Positions 1 to 10,969 are shown, numbered from the stretch's first letter. The stretch is 64,000 nucleotides of DNA from Janthinobacterium sp. LM6 (GCF_002002885.1 NZ_CP019510.1:3596001-3660000); one strand, 5' to 3'. Numbers and translations: made by a program. The notes: generated from the letters alone by a model not told the origin.

Positions 1-2
1 TC

Positions 3-2648
3 GTCGACGAGGATGGCAGCCTGCGCCGCACGGCCGTGTACGGCTTCAACGACCAGGGCGTGAAGGACAAGCCCGTCTTCAAGCTGGGCGAAGGCCTGGT
101 GGGCGAGACGGCGCGCGAAAAGCGCCTCAAGCATGTACGGCAAGTGCCCGACGATTACCTGACCGTGACGTCAAGCCTGGGCCGCGGCACGCCGCTGGAA
201 CTGGTCTTGACGCCCGTCAACAACGAAGGCCTCGTCAACGGCGTCATCGAACTGGGCTTTACGCATCCCGTCAGTGCCCGCGCCAAGGAATGGCTGAACC
301 TGATTGCCGCGAATGTCGGCACTTCGCTGGAAGCGGCCCTGTACCGCCAGCGCCTGCAAAACGTGCTGGAAGAAACCCAGCAACTGAATGAAGAACTGGA
401 AGTGCAGCAGGAAGAATTGCGCACGGCCAATGAAGAGCTGGGCGAGCAGTCGCGCGTGCTGGAACAGTCGCAAGCCCACCTGGAAGAGCAAAAGGCGGCA
501 CTGGAACAGTCGAACGAGCAGCTGGCCGTGCAGGCGCTGTCGCTGGACCAGAAAAACATGGCCATCGGCGAAGCCCATGCACAGCTGGAAGCGCGCGCCG
601 AAGAGCTGCAGCGGGCCAGCCGCTATAAATCCGAATTCCTGGCGAACATGTCGCACGAACTGCGCACACCACTGAACAGCTCGCTCATCCTGTCGAAGCT
701 GCTGTCGGACAACACCAGCGGCAACCTGACGCCGGAGCAAGTGACCTTCGCGCAAACCATTTATTCGGCCGGCAACGATTTATTGACCCTCATCAACGAT
801 ATCCTCGACATTTCCAAGGTCGAGGCGGGCAAGCTGGAATTGACGCCGGAAGCCGTGCCCTTCGACGAGCTGCTCAGCAGCATGAAGATGTTGTTCGGCG
901 CCCAGGCACAGCAAAAGAAACTGGTGTTTGACGTCAAGGTGGCGCCGGACGCCCCGCCGTCATTCGTCAGCGACCGCCAGCGCCTCGAGCAAATCCTGAA
1001 AAACCTGCTGTCGAACGCCATCAAGTTTACCGACACGGGCAGCGTATCCCTGCACGTGAGCACCGCTGCGGCCGGCCAGGTGCGCTTCCAGGTGCAGGAT
1101 ACGGGCATCGGCATCGCCGGCGACCAGCAGCACAAGATTTTCGACGCCTTCCACCAGGCCGACGGCACCACCAGCCGCCGCTATGGCGGCACGGGCCTGG
1201 GCCTGTCGATTTCGCGCGACCTGGCCGCCTTGCTCGGTGGCAGCATCGAGCTGGCCAGCACACCCGGCCAGGGCAGCACGTTCACCCTCGTGCTGCCGGC
1301 CGTCATGCCGGAACGCGCGGCGGAAGCGGTCACGGTGCCCGCCGCCGCGCCGCAAGCGCCCGCAAAACCCGCCGCCGCGCCCAAGGCGGCGCCTGCCGCC
1401 AAGCCCGTGCCGCTGCCCACCTTCGAGGATGACCGCAATAGTGTGCCGGCCGTCAAGACGGGCCAGCGTTCCGTGCTGGTGATCGAGGATGAACCGTCGT
1501 TTGCCGGCATCCTGTTCGACCTCGCGCATGAAATGCAATACCGCTGCCTGGTGGCGCATGGCGCCGACGAAGGCTTGCGCCTGGCGCAAGAATTCCTGCC
1601 CGACGCCATCCTGCTCGACATGGGCTTGCCGGACCGCCCCGGCTTGCTGGTCTTGCAGCAGCTCAAGGAAAACCCGCTGACGCGCCACATTCCCGTGCAC
1701 ATCGTCTCCGGCAACGACCAGATCCAGGAAGCCATGCAACTGGGTGCCATCGGCTACGCCACCAAGCCGCGCACGCGCGAGCAGCTGAAGGAAGTGTTCC
1801 GCAAGCTCGAATCGAAGTTTACGCAGCAGATGAAGCGCATCCTGCTGGTCGAGGACGACGAACGCCAGCGCGAAAGCGTGGTCCACCTGATCAGCGACGA
1901 CGACGTGGAAATCACGGCCGTGGCCTTGGGCGAACAGGCGCTGGAATTGCTGAAAACACAGATTTTCGACTGCATGATCATCGACTTGAAGCTGCCCGAT
2001 ATCCAGGGCAACGAGTTACTGGAACGCATGGAACATGAAGAGCTGTGCTCATTCCCGCCCGTCATCGTCTACACGGGCCGCAACCTGAGCCGCGAGGAAG
2101 AAGCGGACCTGATGAAGTATTCGCGCTCCATCATCATCAAGGGCGCCCGTTCGCCCGAACGCCTGCTCGACGAAGTCACCCTCTTCCTGCACAAGGTGGA
2201 ATCGGAACTGTCGAGCGAGCGCCAGGGCATGCTGCAGCAGGTGCGCAGCCGCGAGCGGGTCTTCGAAGGGCGCAAGATCTTGCTGGTGGACGACGACGTG
2301 CGCAATATCTTTGCCCTGACAAATGCGCTGGAACAGAAAGGCGTGGTGGTGGAAATCGGCCGCAACGGCTTCGAAGCCATCAGCAAGCTCAACAGCGTGG
2401 ACGATATCGACCTCGTGTTGATGGATGTCATGATGCCGGGCATGGATGGCCTGGAAGCGACGCGTCTGATTCGCGCCGATGGGCGCTACAACAAGCTGCC
2501 CATCATCGCGATTACGGCCAAGGCCATGAAGAATGACCAGGAAGAATGCCTGCAGGCGGGCGCTTCCGACTACCTGGCCAAACCGATCGACCTGGACCGT
2601 TTGTATTCGCTGCTGCGTGTGTGGATGCCGAAGATGGAACGCATGTGA
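3..2648 (+). CDS. Hybrid sensor histidine kinase, GAF-HisKA-HATPase-3xREC (5' partial)
   Basis: The reading frame is already open at the window edge (frame of base 3), so the N-terminus lies outside. From the first visible residue: the end of a GAF sensor domain (1-105), a Gln/Glu-rich coiled coil (115-210), a HisKA dimerisation domain with the phospho-acceptor His in SHELRTP (H218), and a HATPase domain with N-box NLLSNAIKF and G-boxes DTGIGIAG and GGTGLGLS. An Ala/Pro-rich linker leads to three receivers with acceptor aspartates near 539, 661 and 808. The second receiver has IIIKG where KP is usual. It probably relays phosphate among its receivers; input and output are unknown. CheR follows after 28 bp, suggesting one operon. 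Family assignment is firm, the signal unknown. Confidence 0.93.
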   Translation, partial: VDEDGSLRRTAVYGFNDQGVKDKPVFKLGEGLVGETAREKRLKHVRQVPDDYLTVTSSLGRGTPLELVLTPVNNEGLVNGVIELGFTHPVSARAKEWLNLIAANVGTSLEAALYRQRLQNVLEETQQLNEELEVQQEELRTANEELGEQSRVLEQSQAHLEEQKAALEQSNEQLAVQALSLDQKNMAIGEAHAQLEARAEELQRASRYKSEFLANMSHELRTPLNSSLILSKLLSDNTSGNLTPEQVTFAQTIYSAGNDLLTLINDILDISKVEAGKLELTPEAVPFDELLSSMKMLFGAQAQQKKLVFDVKVAPDAPPSFVSDRQRLEQILKNLLSNAIKFTDTGSVSLHVSTAAAGQVRFQVQDTGIGIAGDQQHKIFDAFHQADGTTSRRYGGTGLGLSISRDLAALLGGSIELASTPGQGSTFTLVLPAVMPERAAEAVTVPAAAPQAPAKPAAAPKAAPAAKPVPLPTFEDDRNSVPAVKTGQRSVLVIEDEPSFAGILFDLAHEMQYRCLVAHGADEGLRLAQEFLPDAILLDMGLPDRPGLLVLQQLKENPLTRHIPVHIVSGNDQIQEAMQLGAIGYATKPRTREQLKEVFRKLESKFTQQMKRILLVEDDERQRESVVHLISDDDVEITAVALGEQALELLKTQIFDCMIIDLKLPDIQGNELLERMEHEELCSFPPVIVYTGRNLSREEEADLMKYSRSIIIKGARSPERLLDEVTLFLHKVESELSSERQGMLQQVRSRERVFEGRKILLVDDDVRNIFALTNALEQKGVVVEIGRNGFEAISKLNSVDDIDLVLMDVMMPGMDGLEATRLIRADGRYNKLPIIAITAKAMKNDQEECLQAGASDYLAKPIDLDRLYSLLRVWMPKMERM

Positions 2649-2676
2649 TGACACGCCATGCCCGGGAGCGGCGCTG

Positions 2677-3555
2677 ATGTCCCTGCGCACCACGGACGCG
2701 CAACTGCAGGCGCTGATGGAAGCAATCTATCAGCGCTACAGCTATGACTTCCGCGACTACTCTTTACCCTCGCAGCGCCGGCGCCTGCATCAGGCGCTCG
2801 AACGCCTGCATTGCGCCGACTTGACTGCCTTGCAACAGCTGGTGCTGGACGATGCCGCCGCCTTTGGCAAGCTGCTGCAGATTTTGACCGTGCCCGTCAC
2901 TCAAATGTTCCGCGACCCGGCGTTTTTCCGCGCCTTGCGCGAACAGGTGGTGCCCGTGCTGAAAACCTACCCGTCGCCGACCATCTGGGTGGCCGGCTGC
3001 TGCACGGGCGAAGAGGCGCTGTCGCTGGCCATCATGCTGCACGAGGAAGGCTTGCTTGAACGCAGCACGATTTACGCCACCGACATCAATCCGCAAGCGC
3101 TGGCCACGGCCGCGCGCGGCGTGTATCCGCTGCACCGGCTCGATGAGTATGGCGCCAACTACCTGGCCGCGGGCGGCCTGGGCCAGCTGACCGATTACTA
3201 CACGGCCGAGCATGCGACGGCGCGCTTCCAGCAGCGCCTGCTCGACAGGATCAATTTTGCCGACCACAGCCTGTCCACGGACAGCGTTTTTATCGAAACG
3301 CAATTGATTTGCTGCCGTAACGTGCTGATTTACTTCAACAAAACCTTGCAGGAACGGGCCCTGGGCCTGTTCCACGACTCGCTGTGCCACCGGGGTTTCC
3401 TGGGCCTGGGCAGCAAGGAAAGCACGCATTTCACCCGCTTTGCCGCCGACTTCGAGCCATTGCCGGGTCCCGAAAAGCTCTACCGCAAGCGTGCGCCATC
3501 GCACGCCGCTTCCCACTACGCTGGACGGCAAAGCCATGCCAGGAATGAAACATGA
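2677..3555 (+). CDS. cheR: CheR-type protein-glutamate O-methyltransferase
   Basis: A 292-residue protein. An N-terminal helical CheR domain (1-75) precedes a SAM-dependent methyltransferase domain with the glycine-rich motif AGCCTGEEALSLAI (family usual GCSTGEEPYSLA) and the RNVLIYF strand typical of CheR. It would methylate receptor glutamates using S-adenosylmethionine. The ATG at 2677 is chosen because the CheR domain begins right after it and the upstream in-frame extension overlaps the preceding kinase. It overlaps the next gene by ATGA, so translation is probably coupled. No CheB methylesterase gene lies beside it, which is unusual for kinase-CheR clusters of this type. Its partner receptor is not evident here. 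Confidence 0.92.
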   Translation: MSLRTTDAQLQALMEAIYQRYSYDFRDYSLPSQRRRLHQALERLHCADLTALQQLVLDDAAAFGKLLQILTVPVTQMFRDPAFFRALREQVVPVLKTYPSPTIWVAGCCTGEEALSLAIMLHEEGLLERSTIYATDINPQALATAARGVYPLHRLDEYGANYLAAGGLGQLTDYYTAEHATARFQQRLLDRINFADHSLSTDSVFIETQLICCRNVLIYFNKTLQERALGLFHDSLCHRGFLGLGSKESTHFTRFAADFEPLPGPEKLYRKRAPSHAASHYAGRQSHARNET

Positions 3556-4742
3556 TGAATGAAACAAGCACCAAACTGCTGATCGTCGACGACTTGCCGG
3601 AAAACTTGCGCGCGCTCAATGCGCTGATACGCGAGAGCGACCGCAGCGTCTACCAGGCCTCCTCGGGCGAGGAAGCGCTGGCCCTGCTGCTGGAACACGA
3701 TTTCGCGCTGGCCATCCTCGACGTGCAAATGCCGGAAATGGACGGCTTTGAGCTGGCGCAACTGATGCGCGGCACGGAAAAGACGCGCCACATCCCCATC
3801 GTCTTCGTCACGGCGGCCGGCAAGGAAATGAATTTCGCCTTCCAGGGCTATGAAAGCGGCGCCGTCGATTTCCTGCACAAGCCGCTCGACATCAATGCCG
3901 TGCAAAGCAAGGTCAACGTCTTCGTCGCCCTGCACCAGCAGCGCAGCGAGACGCGGCGCCAGGTGCAGGCGCTCGAGCACAGCCGCCAGCAGCAGGAAGC
4001 GCTGCTGAAAGAATTGCGCGCCACGCAGGCGGAGCTGCAGCGTTCGCTGCGCCTGCGCGACGAATTCATGTCCATGGTGGCGCACGAGCTGCGCACGCCA
4101 TTAAATACGCTGTTCCTCGAGACGCAGATGCGCACCGTCAACCTGGAACGGGGCAACCTGGCCGCCTTCGAACCGGAAAAGCTGGGCAAGATGGTGGCGC
4201 GCGACGGGCGGCAAATCCGCAGCATGGTGCGCCTGATCGACGACATGCTCGACGTCTCGCGCATCACCAGCGGCAAGCTGTCGATCCGCCGCGAAGCCGT
4301 CGACCTGACCAGCCTGGTGCGCCGCGTGGCGGACGACCTGGCGCCGTATGCGGCCACGACGGGCAGCGTGCTGGAAGTGATGGCCTTCGAACCCATCCAC
4401 GGTTACTGGGATGCCTTCCGCGTCGAGCAGATCGTTGTCAACCTGATCAGCAATGCCGTGCGCTACGGCCAGGGCCAGCCCGTGGAAATCAGCCTGGCGC
4501 ACACGCAGAACAGCGCCGTCATCGAAGTGCGCGACCATGGCATCGGCATCAATGCGCGCGACCAGGAGCGCATCTTCGACGCCTTCGAGCGCGTCATCCA
4601 CCAGGACCGCACGGGCGGCCTGGGCCTGGGCCTGTTCATCACCAAGCAGCTGGTCGATGCGCACGGCGGCGCCATCACCCTGCAAAGCCAGCCCGGCAAT
4701 GGCGCCCTGTTCAGCGTCACCCTGCCGCTGGCCGGCAGCTGA
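3552..4742 (+). CDS. Response regulator-histidine kinase hybrid (REC-HisKA-HATPase)
   Basis: A 396-residue soluble protein with an N-terminal receiver (residues 8-125, acceptor Asp in ILDVQMPEMDG, conserved Lys in LHKP), a coiled-coil linker, a HisKA domain with the His in AHELRTP (H178), and a HATPase domain (N-box NLISNAVRYG, G-box DHGIGI, GLGLGLF). There is no transmembrane segment or other sensor, so the receiver is probably the input and an upstream kinase the phosphodonor. The start overlaps cheR by 4 bp; the next kinase starts 7 bp after the stop, consistent with one co-transcribed signalling unit. Confidence 0.92.
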   Translation: MMNETSTKLLIVDDLPENLRALNALIRESDRSVYQASSGEEALALLLEHDFALAILDVQMPEMDGFELAQLMRGTEKTRHIPIVFVTAAGKEMNFAFQGYESGAVDFLHKPLDINAVQSKVNVFVALHQQRSETRRQVQALEHSRQQQEALLKELRATQAELQRSLRLRDEFMSMVAHELRTPLNTLFLETQMRTVNLERGNLAAFEPEKLGKMVARDGRQIRSMVRLIDDMLDVSRITSGKLSIRREAVDLTSLVRRVADDLAPYAATTGSVLEVMAFEPIHGYWDAFRVEQIVVNLISNAVRYGQGQPVEISLAHTQNSAVIEVRDHGIGINARDQERIFDAFERVIHQDRTGGLGLGLFITKQLVDAHGGAITLQSQPGNGALFSVTLPLAGS

Positions 4743-4749
4743 GGCCCCC

Positions 4750-7632
4750 ATGAGCAGCACATCCGCCCCCCGCAGCCAGGCCGGCGCCAGCGGCGTGGCC
4801 TTCCTGCTACAACTGGAACGCCGGCTGCGCCTGCTGCAAGACACGGGCGAGATCCTGTCCCTCTCGGCCCAGCTGCTGGGCCAGCGTCTGGGCGCCCAGC
4901 AAGTGGCGTGTTTCGATATTGACCAGACCCTGCAGTGCCCTACCCTGCAGCATGCGTGGAGCGACGGTCTGGCGCCGGGCGCCGCCGGCGAGTATTTCCT
5001 CGGCGATTATGCGGCCCGCCTTGCCGATGCGCTGGCGGCCGGCCAGGCGCTGGCCGTCAGCGATGTGGCCAGCGACCCGCGCACGGCCATGCCGGCCGCG
5101 CTGGCCACGTTTGCGCGCCTGGGCATCCGTGCCTTCCTGAACATTCCCATCGCCAAGGAGGGCCGGCTGGCGGCCCTGTTCGTCGTGCACAGCAGTGCGG
5201 CCCGCCTGTGGCATGCGGACGAGATCGAACTGGCCGTGCAAGTGTCGGAACGGGTCTGGTCGACCATTTTGCGGGCCCAGGCGGAAGCGCGCCTGCGCGC
5301 CCTCAGTGCCAGCATGGAAACGCAGGTGGCCGAGCGCACGCGCGAGTTCGGCCGCACCTGGAACGTCAGCCCCGATTTGCTGGGCGTGCTCAACCTGGAC
5401 GGCTATTTCGAGCATTCGAACCCCGCCTGGCAAGCCACCCTGGGCTGGTCGGCCGAAGAAATCCGCACGACGCGCTTCCTGGAACTGATCCATCCCGAAG
5501 ACTTGCCGCGCACGCATGCGGCCTGGGATGCGGCCAACCAGGGCCAGCCCGCCTTGCGCTTCGAAAACCGCTACCGCCACAAGCTGGGCGGCTGGCACTG
5601 GCTGTCGTGGGTGGCCGTGCCCGAAGGCGACAAGGTGTATTGCAGCGCGCGCGACATCACCGTGGAAAAGAAGCTGGAAGCGGACCTGGCCGCGCGCAAC
5701 AGCGAGCGCGAGCGGCTGTGGCGCAGCGCGCAAGACTTGATGGTGGCCATCGATGCCGAAGGCTGCTTTGCCGCCGTCAACCCGGCCGCCGGCGCCATCC
5801 TGGGATGGTTGCCCGAGGAAATGCTGGGCCGCAGCCTGTTCGACTTCGTGCTGCCCGAGGATGCCGCCGCCACGCGCCAGGCGCTGGCGCACGTGTCGCA
5901 AGAAGCCATGCCCAGCTTTGAAAACCGCTACCGGCACCGCGATGGCGGCCACCGCTGGCTGTCGTGGGTAGCCGCGCCAGAAGGCGACCTGGTGTTTGCC
6001 ACCGGACGCCATGTCACCCTGGAAAAGGAAGCGGAAAGCACCTTGCGCAGCATGCAGGAATCGTTGCGCCACAGCGAGATGGCCCTGCTGCAATCGCAAA
6101 AGCTCGAAGCGCTGGGCAAGCTGACGGGCGGCGTGGCCCACGACTTCAATAACGTGCTGCAAATTATCTCGGGCAATCTGCAGTTGCTGCAATTGACCCT
6201 GGACAACGACCCGCTGGCCGCCAAGCGCATCGCCAGCGCCTCGGCCGCCGTGGAACGGGGCGCCAAGCTGTCGGCCCAGTTGCTGGCCTTTGCGCGGCGT
6301 CAACCGCTAAAACCGCTGGTGACGGACCTGGCGCAACTGCTGCGCGCGACGGAAGAGCTGCTGCGGCGCGCCACCGGTGAAACCATCGAAACGCGCTTGC
6401 TGCTGGCCGACGACTGCTGGCGCGCCCTGGTCGATCCGCACCAGCTGGAAAACGTCATCCTCAACCTGGCCATCAACGCGCGCGACGCCATGGAAGGCCA
6501 GGGCCAGCTGACCATCGAACTCAGCAACAGCGTGCTGGGCAGCGACTACGCGGCGCGCCATGCGGACGTGGCGCCCGGCGACTACGTGCAGCTGGCCGTG
6601 TCGGATACGGGCACGGGCATTCCCGCGGAACTGCTGGACAAGATTTTCGAACCGTTCTTCACGACCAAGAAAGAAGGCGAAGGCACGGGACTGGGCCTGT
6701 CCATGGCGTACGGCTTCCTGCGCCAGAGCGGCGGCCACCTGACCGTGGACAGTTTGCCGGGCCATGGCAGCACCTTCCGCATCTATCTGCCGCGCTCGCT
6801 CGAAGCGGAAACGGAGCTGCCGCTGCAACTGGGCGGCCCCGTGCTGGGCGGCAAGGAAACCATCCTCGTCGTGGAAGACGACGTGCAGGTGCAGACGACG
6901 GTGGTGGACATGTTGCGCGGCCTCGGCTATGCCGTGCTGCGCGCCAGCGATGGCGAAAGCGCGCTGGCCATCATCGGCAGCGGCGTGCCCATCGACCTGC
7001 TGTTTACGGACGTGGTGATGCCAGGCAAGGTCGCCAGCACGGCGCTGGCGCGCCAGGCCCGCGTGCTGCTGCCGCAGCTGGCCGTGCTGTTTACCTCGGG
7101 CTACACGCAGGACGCCATCATGCAGGGCGGGCGGCTGGAACCGGGCGTGGAATTGTTGAGCAAGCCATACCGGCGCGAAGACCTGGCGCGGCGCATCCGC
7201 CACCTGCTGGCCAACCGCCAGCACGTGACAGCCCTGCACCAGTACCGCGCGCAACTGGCGCCGCAGCCGGCAACAGCGCCGCCGGGTATGCGTCACATCC
7301 TCCTGGTGGAAGACAATGCGGACGCGCGCGCCATGACGGGCGACCTGCTGGCCATGCTGGGACATACGGTGCTGGCCGTGGGCACGGCCGAGGAAGCCTT
7401 GCCCCTGCTGGCCACGCCGGGGCTGGACCTGCTGCTGACCGATATCAGCCTGCCGCGCATGTCGGGCGCCGAGCTGGCCGAACTGGCGGCGCGCGACCAT
7501 CCGCGGCTGGAAGTGGTGTTTTCCACGGGCCACGCGCCGGCCAATTCCGGCGTGCTGGACCCGCAAGCGCGCTTCCTGGTGAAACCATTTACCGTCGAGC
7601 AGTTGCAGCAAGCCTTGCTGCCGCCGGCTTAG
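4750..7632 (+). CDS. GAF-PAS-PAS hybrid histidine kinase with two receivers
   Basis: A 960-residue cytoplasmic hybrid kinase. Order: GAF (20-180), a short coiled coil, two PAS/PAC domains (about 205-315 and 330-430) sharing an ENRYRH motif and a near-identical WLSWVA.PEGD stretch, HisKA with the acceptor His in [12 protein letters not shown] (H464), HATPase (about 560-690, [12 protein letters not shown]), then two receivers (708-820 and 845-955) with acceptor aspartates in [10 protein letters not shown] and LLLTDISLP. The ATG at 4750 follows the previous stop by 7 bp. It is clearly paralogous to the convergent kinase that follows, from the HisKA domain to the C-terminus, and the two stop codons overlap. 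Ligand unknown. Confidence 0.92.
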   Translation: MSSTSAPRSQAGASGVAFLLQLERRLRLLQDTGEILSLSAQLLGQRLGAQQVACFDIDQTLQCPTLQHAWSDGLAPGAAGEYFLGDYAARLADALAAGQALAVSDVASDPRTAMPAALATFARLGIRAFLNIPIAKEGRLAALFVVHSSAARLWHADEIELAVQVSERVWSTILRAQAEARLRALSASMETQVAERTREFGRTWNVSPDLLGVLNLDGYFEHSNPAWQATLGWSAEEIRTTRFLELIHPEDLPRTHAAWDAANQGQPALRFENRYRHKLGGWHWLSWVAVPEGDKVYCSARDITVEKKLEADLAARNSERERLWRSAQDLMVAIDAEGCFAAVNPAAGAILGWLPEEMLGRSLFDFVLPEDAAATRQALAHVSQEAMPSFENRYRHRDGGHRWLSWVAAPEGDLVFATGRHVTLEKEAESTLRSMQESLRHSEMALLQSQKLEALGKLTGGVAHDFNNVLQIISGNLQLLQLTLDNDPLAAKRIASASAAVERGAKLSAQLLAFARRQPLKPLVTDLAQLLRATEELLRRATGETIETRLLLADDCWRALVDPHQLENVILNLAINARDAMEGQGQLTIELSNSVLGSDYAARHADVAPGDYVQLAVSDTGTGIPAELLDKIFEPFFTTKKEGEGTGLGLSMAYGFLRQSGGHLTVDSLPGHGSTFRIYLPRSLEAETELPLQLGGPVLGGKETILVVEDDVQVQTTVVDMLRGLGYAVLRASDGESALAIIGSGVPIDLLFTDVVMPGKVASTALARQARVLLPQLAVLFTSGYTQDAIMQGGRLEPGVELLSKPYRREDLARRIRHLLANRQHVTALHQYRAQLAPQPATAPPGMRHILLVEDNADARAMTGDLLAMLGHTVLAVGTAEEALPLLATPGLDLLLTDISLPRMSGAELAELAARDHPRLEVVFSTGHAPANSGVLDPQARFLVKPFTVEQLQQALLPPA

Positions 7633-10600
7633 TAAACGTCGAGCCGGCGCGCCTTCAGTGCGCCGGCCAGCTCTTCCAGGCCAAACGGCTTGCGCAGGAA
7701 ACGCGCGCTGGCGTCCTGCATCAGGCTGGCGCCCCAATCATGCCCGGAAGCAAATACGACGTCCAGCTGCGGCCAGTGCGCGCGCGCATGCCGCGCCAGT
7801 TCCAGGCCGGACATGGTGGGCAGGCTGATGTCCGTCACCAGCACGTCCAGCCCAGGCATGGCCAGCAGGGGCAAGGCTTCCTCGGCGCTGGCCACGCCGT
7901 GCACGGTGTGGCCCAGCATATTGAGCATTTCCGTCGTCATTTCGCGCGCATCGTCATTGTCTTCCACCAGCAGGATGCGCCGCCCGGACGGGTCGGGCGC
8001 GCCCACCAGGCGGCGGTCGGCCAGCACATGGCGGATGCGCCGCGCCAGGTCTTCGCGCTGATAGGGTTTGCTCAATAATTCAACGCCCGGATCCAGCCGC
8101 CCGCCCTGCATGATGGCGTTGTGCGTATAGCCCGAGGTAAACAAGACGGCCAGTTCCGGCAGCAGCAGCCTGGCCTGCTGCGCCAGTTCCTTGCTGCTGA
8201 CGGGCCCCGGCATGACGACGTCCGTAAACAGCAGGTCGATGGCCACGCCCGTGCCCAGCAGGGCCAGGGCCGAGGCGCCGTCATCCGCATGCAGCACGTC
8301 GTAACCGAGGCCGCGCAGCATGTCGACCACCGTATGTTGCACTGGCGCATCGTCTTCCACCACGAGGATAGTCTCGCTGCCGCCCAGCACGGGGCCCGTC
8401 AGGCCCGGCGGCGGCTCGGCCAGCTTTTCCAGCGAACGGGGCAGATAAATCTTGAACGTCGTGCCGGCGCCCGGCGCGCTGTGCACCTTGATGTGGCCCG
8501 CGCTCTGGCGGATGAAGCCGTAGGCCATGGACAAGCCCAGGCCCGTGCCCTCGCCTTCGCGCTTGGTGGTGAAGAAGGGCTCGAAAATCTGGTCGATCAC
8601 GTCGCGCGCCATGCCGTGGCCCGTGTCGGTGATGGTCAGCAGCACGTATTGCCCTTCCAGCACGTCCGCATGCCGGCTGGCGTAGTCCGCATCGAGCGTG
8701 ACATTGCTCAAGGTAAAAGTGAGGCGGCCGCCCTTGTCCATCGCATCGCGCGCGTTGATGGCCATGTTCAGCAGCACGTTTTCCATCTGGTTCGGGTCGA
8801 CCAGGGTATGCCACAAGCCTTCGCTGATGAAGGTTTCCTCGGCAATCGCTTCGCCCAGGGCGCGGCGGATCAGCTCATGCATGCGGCGCAGCAAGCGTCC
8901 CAGGTCCGTCACCAGCGGCCGCAACGGTTGACGCCGCGCAAAGGCCAGCAGTTGCGACGACAGCTTGGCGCCCCGTTCGACTGCCGAGGCCGCCGAAGCG
9001 AGGCGCCTGGCCGCCTGCGGATTGTCGGCCACCGTCAGTTTCAGCAACTGCAAATTGCCCGAGATAATTTGCAGCACGTTATTAAAATCGTGGGCCACGC
9101 CGCCCGTCAACTTGCCGATCGATTCGAGCTTCTGTGCCTGCAATAAAGCTTGCTCGCTGCGCACCAGTGCCAGCCGCGCCTCCTTCTCGTCCGTGACGTC
9201 GCGGCCGATGGCGTGGATCAGCTTTTGCGCCGGCACGGCCGTCCAGGAAATCCAGCGGTAGCCGCCATCGCGGCGGCGGTAACGGTTTTCCATGCGCAAG
9301 GTGGGCGCGCCGTGGGCCAGGCGCGACAAGTCCTTCAAGGCCGCCATGCGGTCGTCCGGATGCACGAGGCTGATGAAATCCATGCCCAGCGACTCGATTT
9401 CAGGCCGGTCGAGAATCTTGCTCCAGGCGGGATTGACGGCGATGATCATGCCGGCCAGGTCCGCCACCAGCATGATGTCGGTCGACAGCCGCCACATGCG
9501 GTCGCGGTCGGCCGTGCGGTTGGCCATTTCCACTTCCAGCGAGGAATTCAGGTAGGCCATTTTTTCCAGCACGTTCTTCTGTTCCTGCACGTCCGTATTC
9601 GTGCCCACCCAGCGCAGCACCGTGCCCGCCTCGTCGAACAGGGGCAAGGCGCGCGCCAGGAACCAGCGGTAGGCGCCGTCGCTGGCGCGGCGCATGCGGA
9701 ATTCGTGTTCGTAGGCGCTGGCGGTGGCGACGGCCCGCTCCCAGCTTTTTTGCGTGGCCTGCACATCGTCCGGATGCACGCACTGGCGAAAACCGGTGGA
9801 CACGAGCGACTTCATCGATTGCCCCGTGTATTCGCACACCTGTTGGTTGACCCAGTAGGTGGCGCCGCTGCCATGCGCCAGCCAGGCCTGGTTGGGCATG
9901 GTCGAGGCCAGCGAACGGAACTGCGCTTCGCTGTCGAGCAAGGCATTGCGCGCCTGCCAGTGTTCGTCGATATCCTCGCAGGAGCCATACCATTTCACGG
10001 GCTGGCCCCGCTCGTCGAGCCGGCAGTAGGCGCGCGAATGCACCCAGCGGTAGCGGCCGTCCTGCCGGCGCACGCGCATTTCCTGGTCCAGCGGCTGGCC
10101 GCTGCCCACCGCTTCGCTCCAGGCCGCCAGGGAATGGGGCACGTCCTCGGGGTGGATGGCGTCCAGCCAGCTGGTGCCCAGGCCGCTGCCGCCCGTCCAT
10201 TCGCGCCAGCGCTGCGCCACATAATCGAGCTTGCCGTCGACGTCGGCCGTCCACAGCACTTGCGTGTTCAGTTCTATGGCGTAATGAAAATGTTCGCGGC
10301 TGTCGTGCAGCGCCTGTTCCAGCTGGCCCCGCTCGATGACATGCGCGGCCACGCGAGCGGCCAGCGCCAGCAATTCGGTCTCGGGTTGCGTGGGATGGCA
10401 TGGCGCCTGGAAAAACAGGCCCAGCACGCCCAGGATATGCCCCTTGGCGCCGAAGACGGGGGCGACCCAGCAGGCGCGATAGCCGTGCAGCATGGCTTCC
10501 TTGCGCCCCGCGCTCCAATTCACGTCACGCGTGATGTCGCCGCAATACACGGGCGCGCCGGAAAAGGCCGCCGTACCCAACGGGGATGGCTGGTCGCCGC

Positions 10601-10829
10601 CGTGGCGCAGGGCCAGGCACAGGTCTTGCGGCAGGCTGGGCGCGGACAGGCCGCAAAAGCGGTCGGCTTCGTCGATGAGCAAGAGGCAGGCATGCGCGCC
10701 GCCCTCGGCCAGGTCTTGCAGCGCCAGCAACAAATGCTCCAATGCATGAGCCAGGTCGGCGCCGGCCGCGATGCTGCCCAGCGCAGTATGCTCGGCGTCC
10801 AGCAAGGAAAGAATGTTGTTTGCGTGCAC
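7629..10829 (-). CDS. GAF-3xPAS hybrid histidine kinase with two receivers
   Basis: A 1066-residue hybrid kinase: GAF (20-170), three PAS/PAC domains (about 178-295, 300-420, 445-545), HisKA with [12 protein letters not shown] (H580), HATPase ([15 protein letters not shown]), and two C-terminal receivers (about 825-940 and 950-1060; [10 protein letters not shown] and VLVTDISLP). No membrane segments. The start is a GTG with no convincing Shine-Dalgarno; no ATG is available in frame just upstream. It shares long identical blocks with the convergent kinase at 4750-7632 and has one extra PAS domain. Its TAA overlaps that gene's TAG in a 4-bp region. An inverted gene duplication is the simplest explanation. 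Confidence 0.9.
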   Translation of the reverse strand: MHANNILSLLDAEHTALGSIAAGADLAHALEHLLLALQDLAEGGAHACLLLIDEADRFCGLSAPSLPQDLCLALRHGGDQPSPLGTAAFSGAPVYCGDITRDVNWSAGRKEAMLHGYRACWVAPVFGAKGHILGVLGLFFQAPCHPTQPETELLALAARVAAHVIERGQLEQALHDSREHFHYAIELNTQVLWTADVDGKLDYVAQRWREWTGGSGLGTSWLDAIHPEDVPHSLAAWSEAVGSGQPLDQEMRVRRQDGRYRWVHSRAYCRLDERGQPVKWYGSCEDIDEHWQARNALLDSEAQFRSLASTMPNQAWLAHGSGATYWVNQQVCEYTGQSMKSLVSTGFRQCVHPDDVQATQKSWERAVATASAYEHEFRMRRASDGAYRWFLARALPLFDEAGTVLRWVGTNTDVQEQKNVLEKMAYLNSSLEVEMANRTADRDRMWRLSTDIMLVADLAGMIIAVNPAWSKILDRPEIESLGMDFISLVHPDDRMAALKDLSRLAHGAPTLRMENRYRRRDGGYRWISWTAVPAQKLIHAIGRDVTDEKEARLALVRSEQALLQAQKLESIGKLTGGVAHDFNNVLQIISGNLQLLKLTVADNPQAARRLASAASAVERGAKLSSQLLAFARRQPLRPLVTDLGRLLRRMHELIRRALGEAIAEETFISEGLWHTLVDPNQMENVLLNMAINARDAMDKGGRLTFTLSNVTLDADYASRHADVLEGQYVLLTITDTGHGMARDVIDQIFEPFFTTKREGEGTGLGLSMAYGFIRQSAGHIKVHSAPGAGTTFKIYLPRSLEKLAEPPPGLTGPVLGGSETILVVEDDAPVQHTVVDMLRGLGYDVLHADDGASALALLGTGVAIDLLFTDVVMPGPVSSKELAQQARLLLPELAVLFTSGYTHNAIMQGGRLDPGVELLSKPYQREDLARRIRHVLADRRLVGAPDPSGRRILLVEDNDDAREMTTEMLNMLGHTVHGVASAEEALPLLAMPGLDVLVTDISLPTMSGLELARHARAHWPQLDVVFASGHDWGASLMQDASARFLRKPFGLEELAGALKARRLDVY

Positions 10830-10969
10830 CGTGTCGATAAGGGGAAAACTGATGCCCGAAATATACCATGGGGCACCCCTCTTGCAGGAGGAAAACAGCT
10901 CAGCGCTTGATCTCTGCGCCCACGCGGGCCTATGCTAAAGTGTTGCTCTCTTCTCAAGCGAATTCCAGC

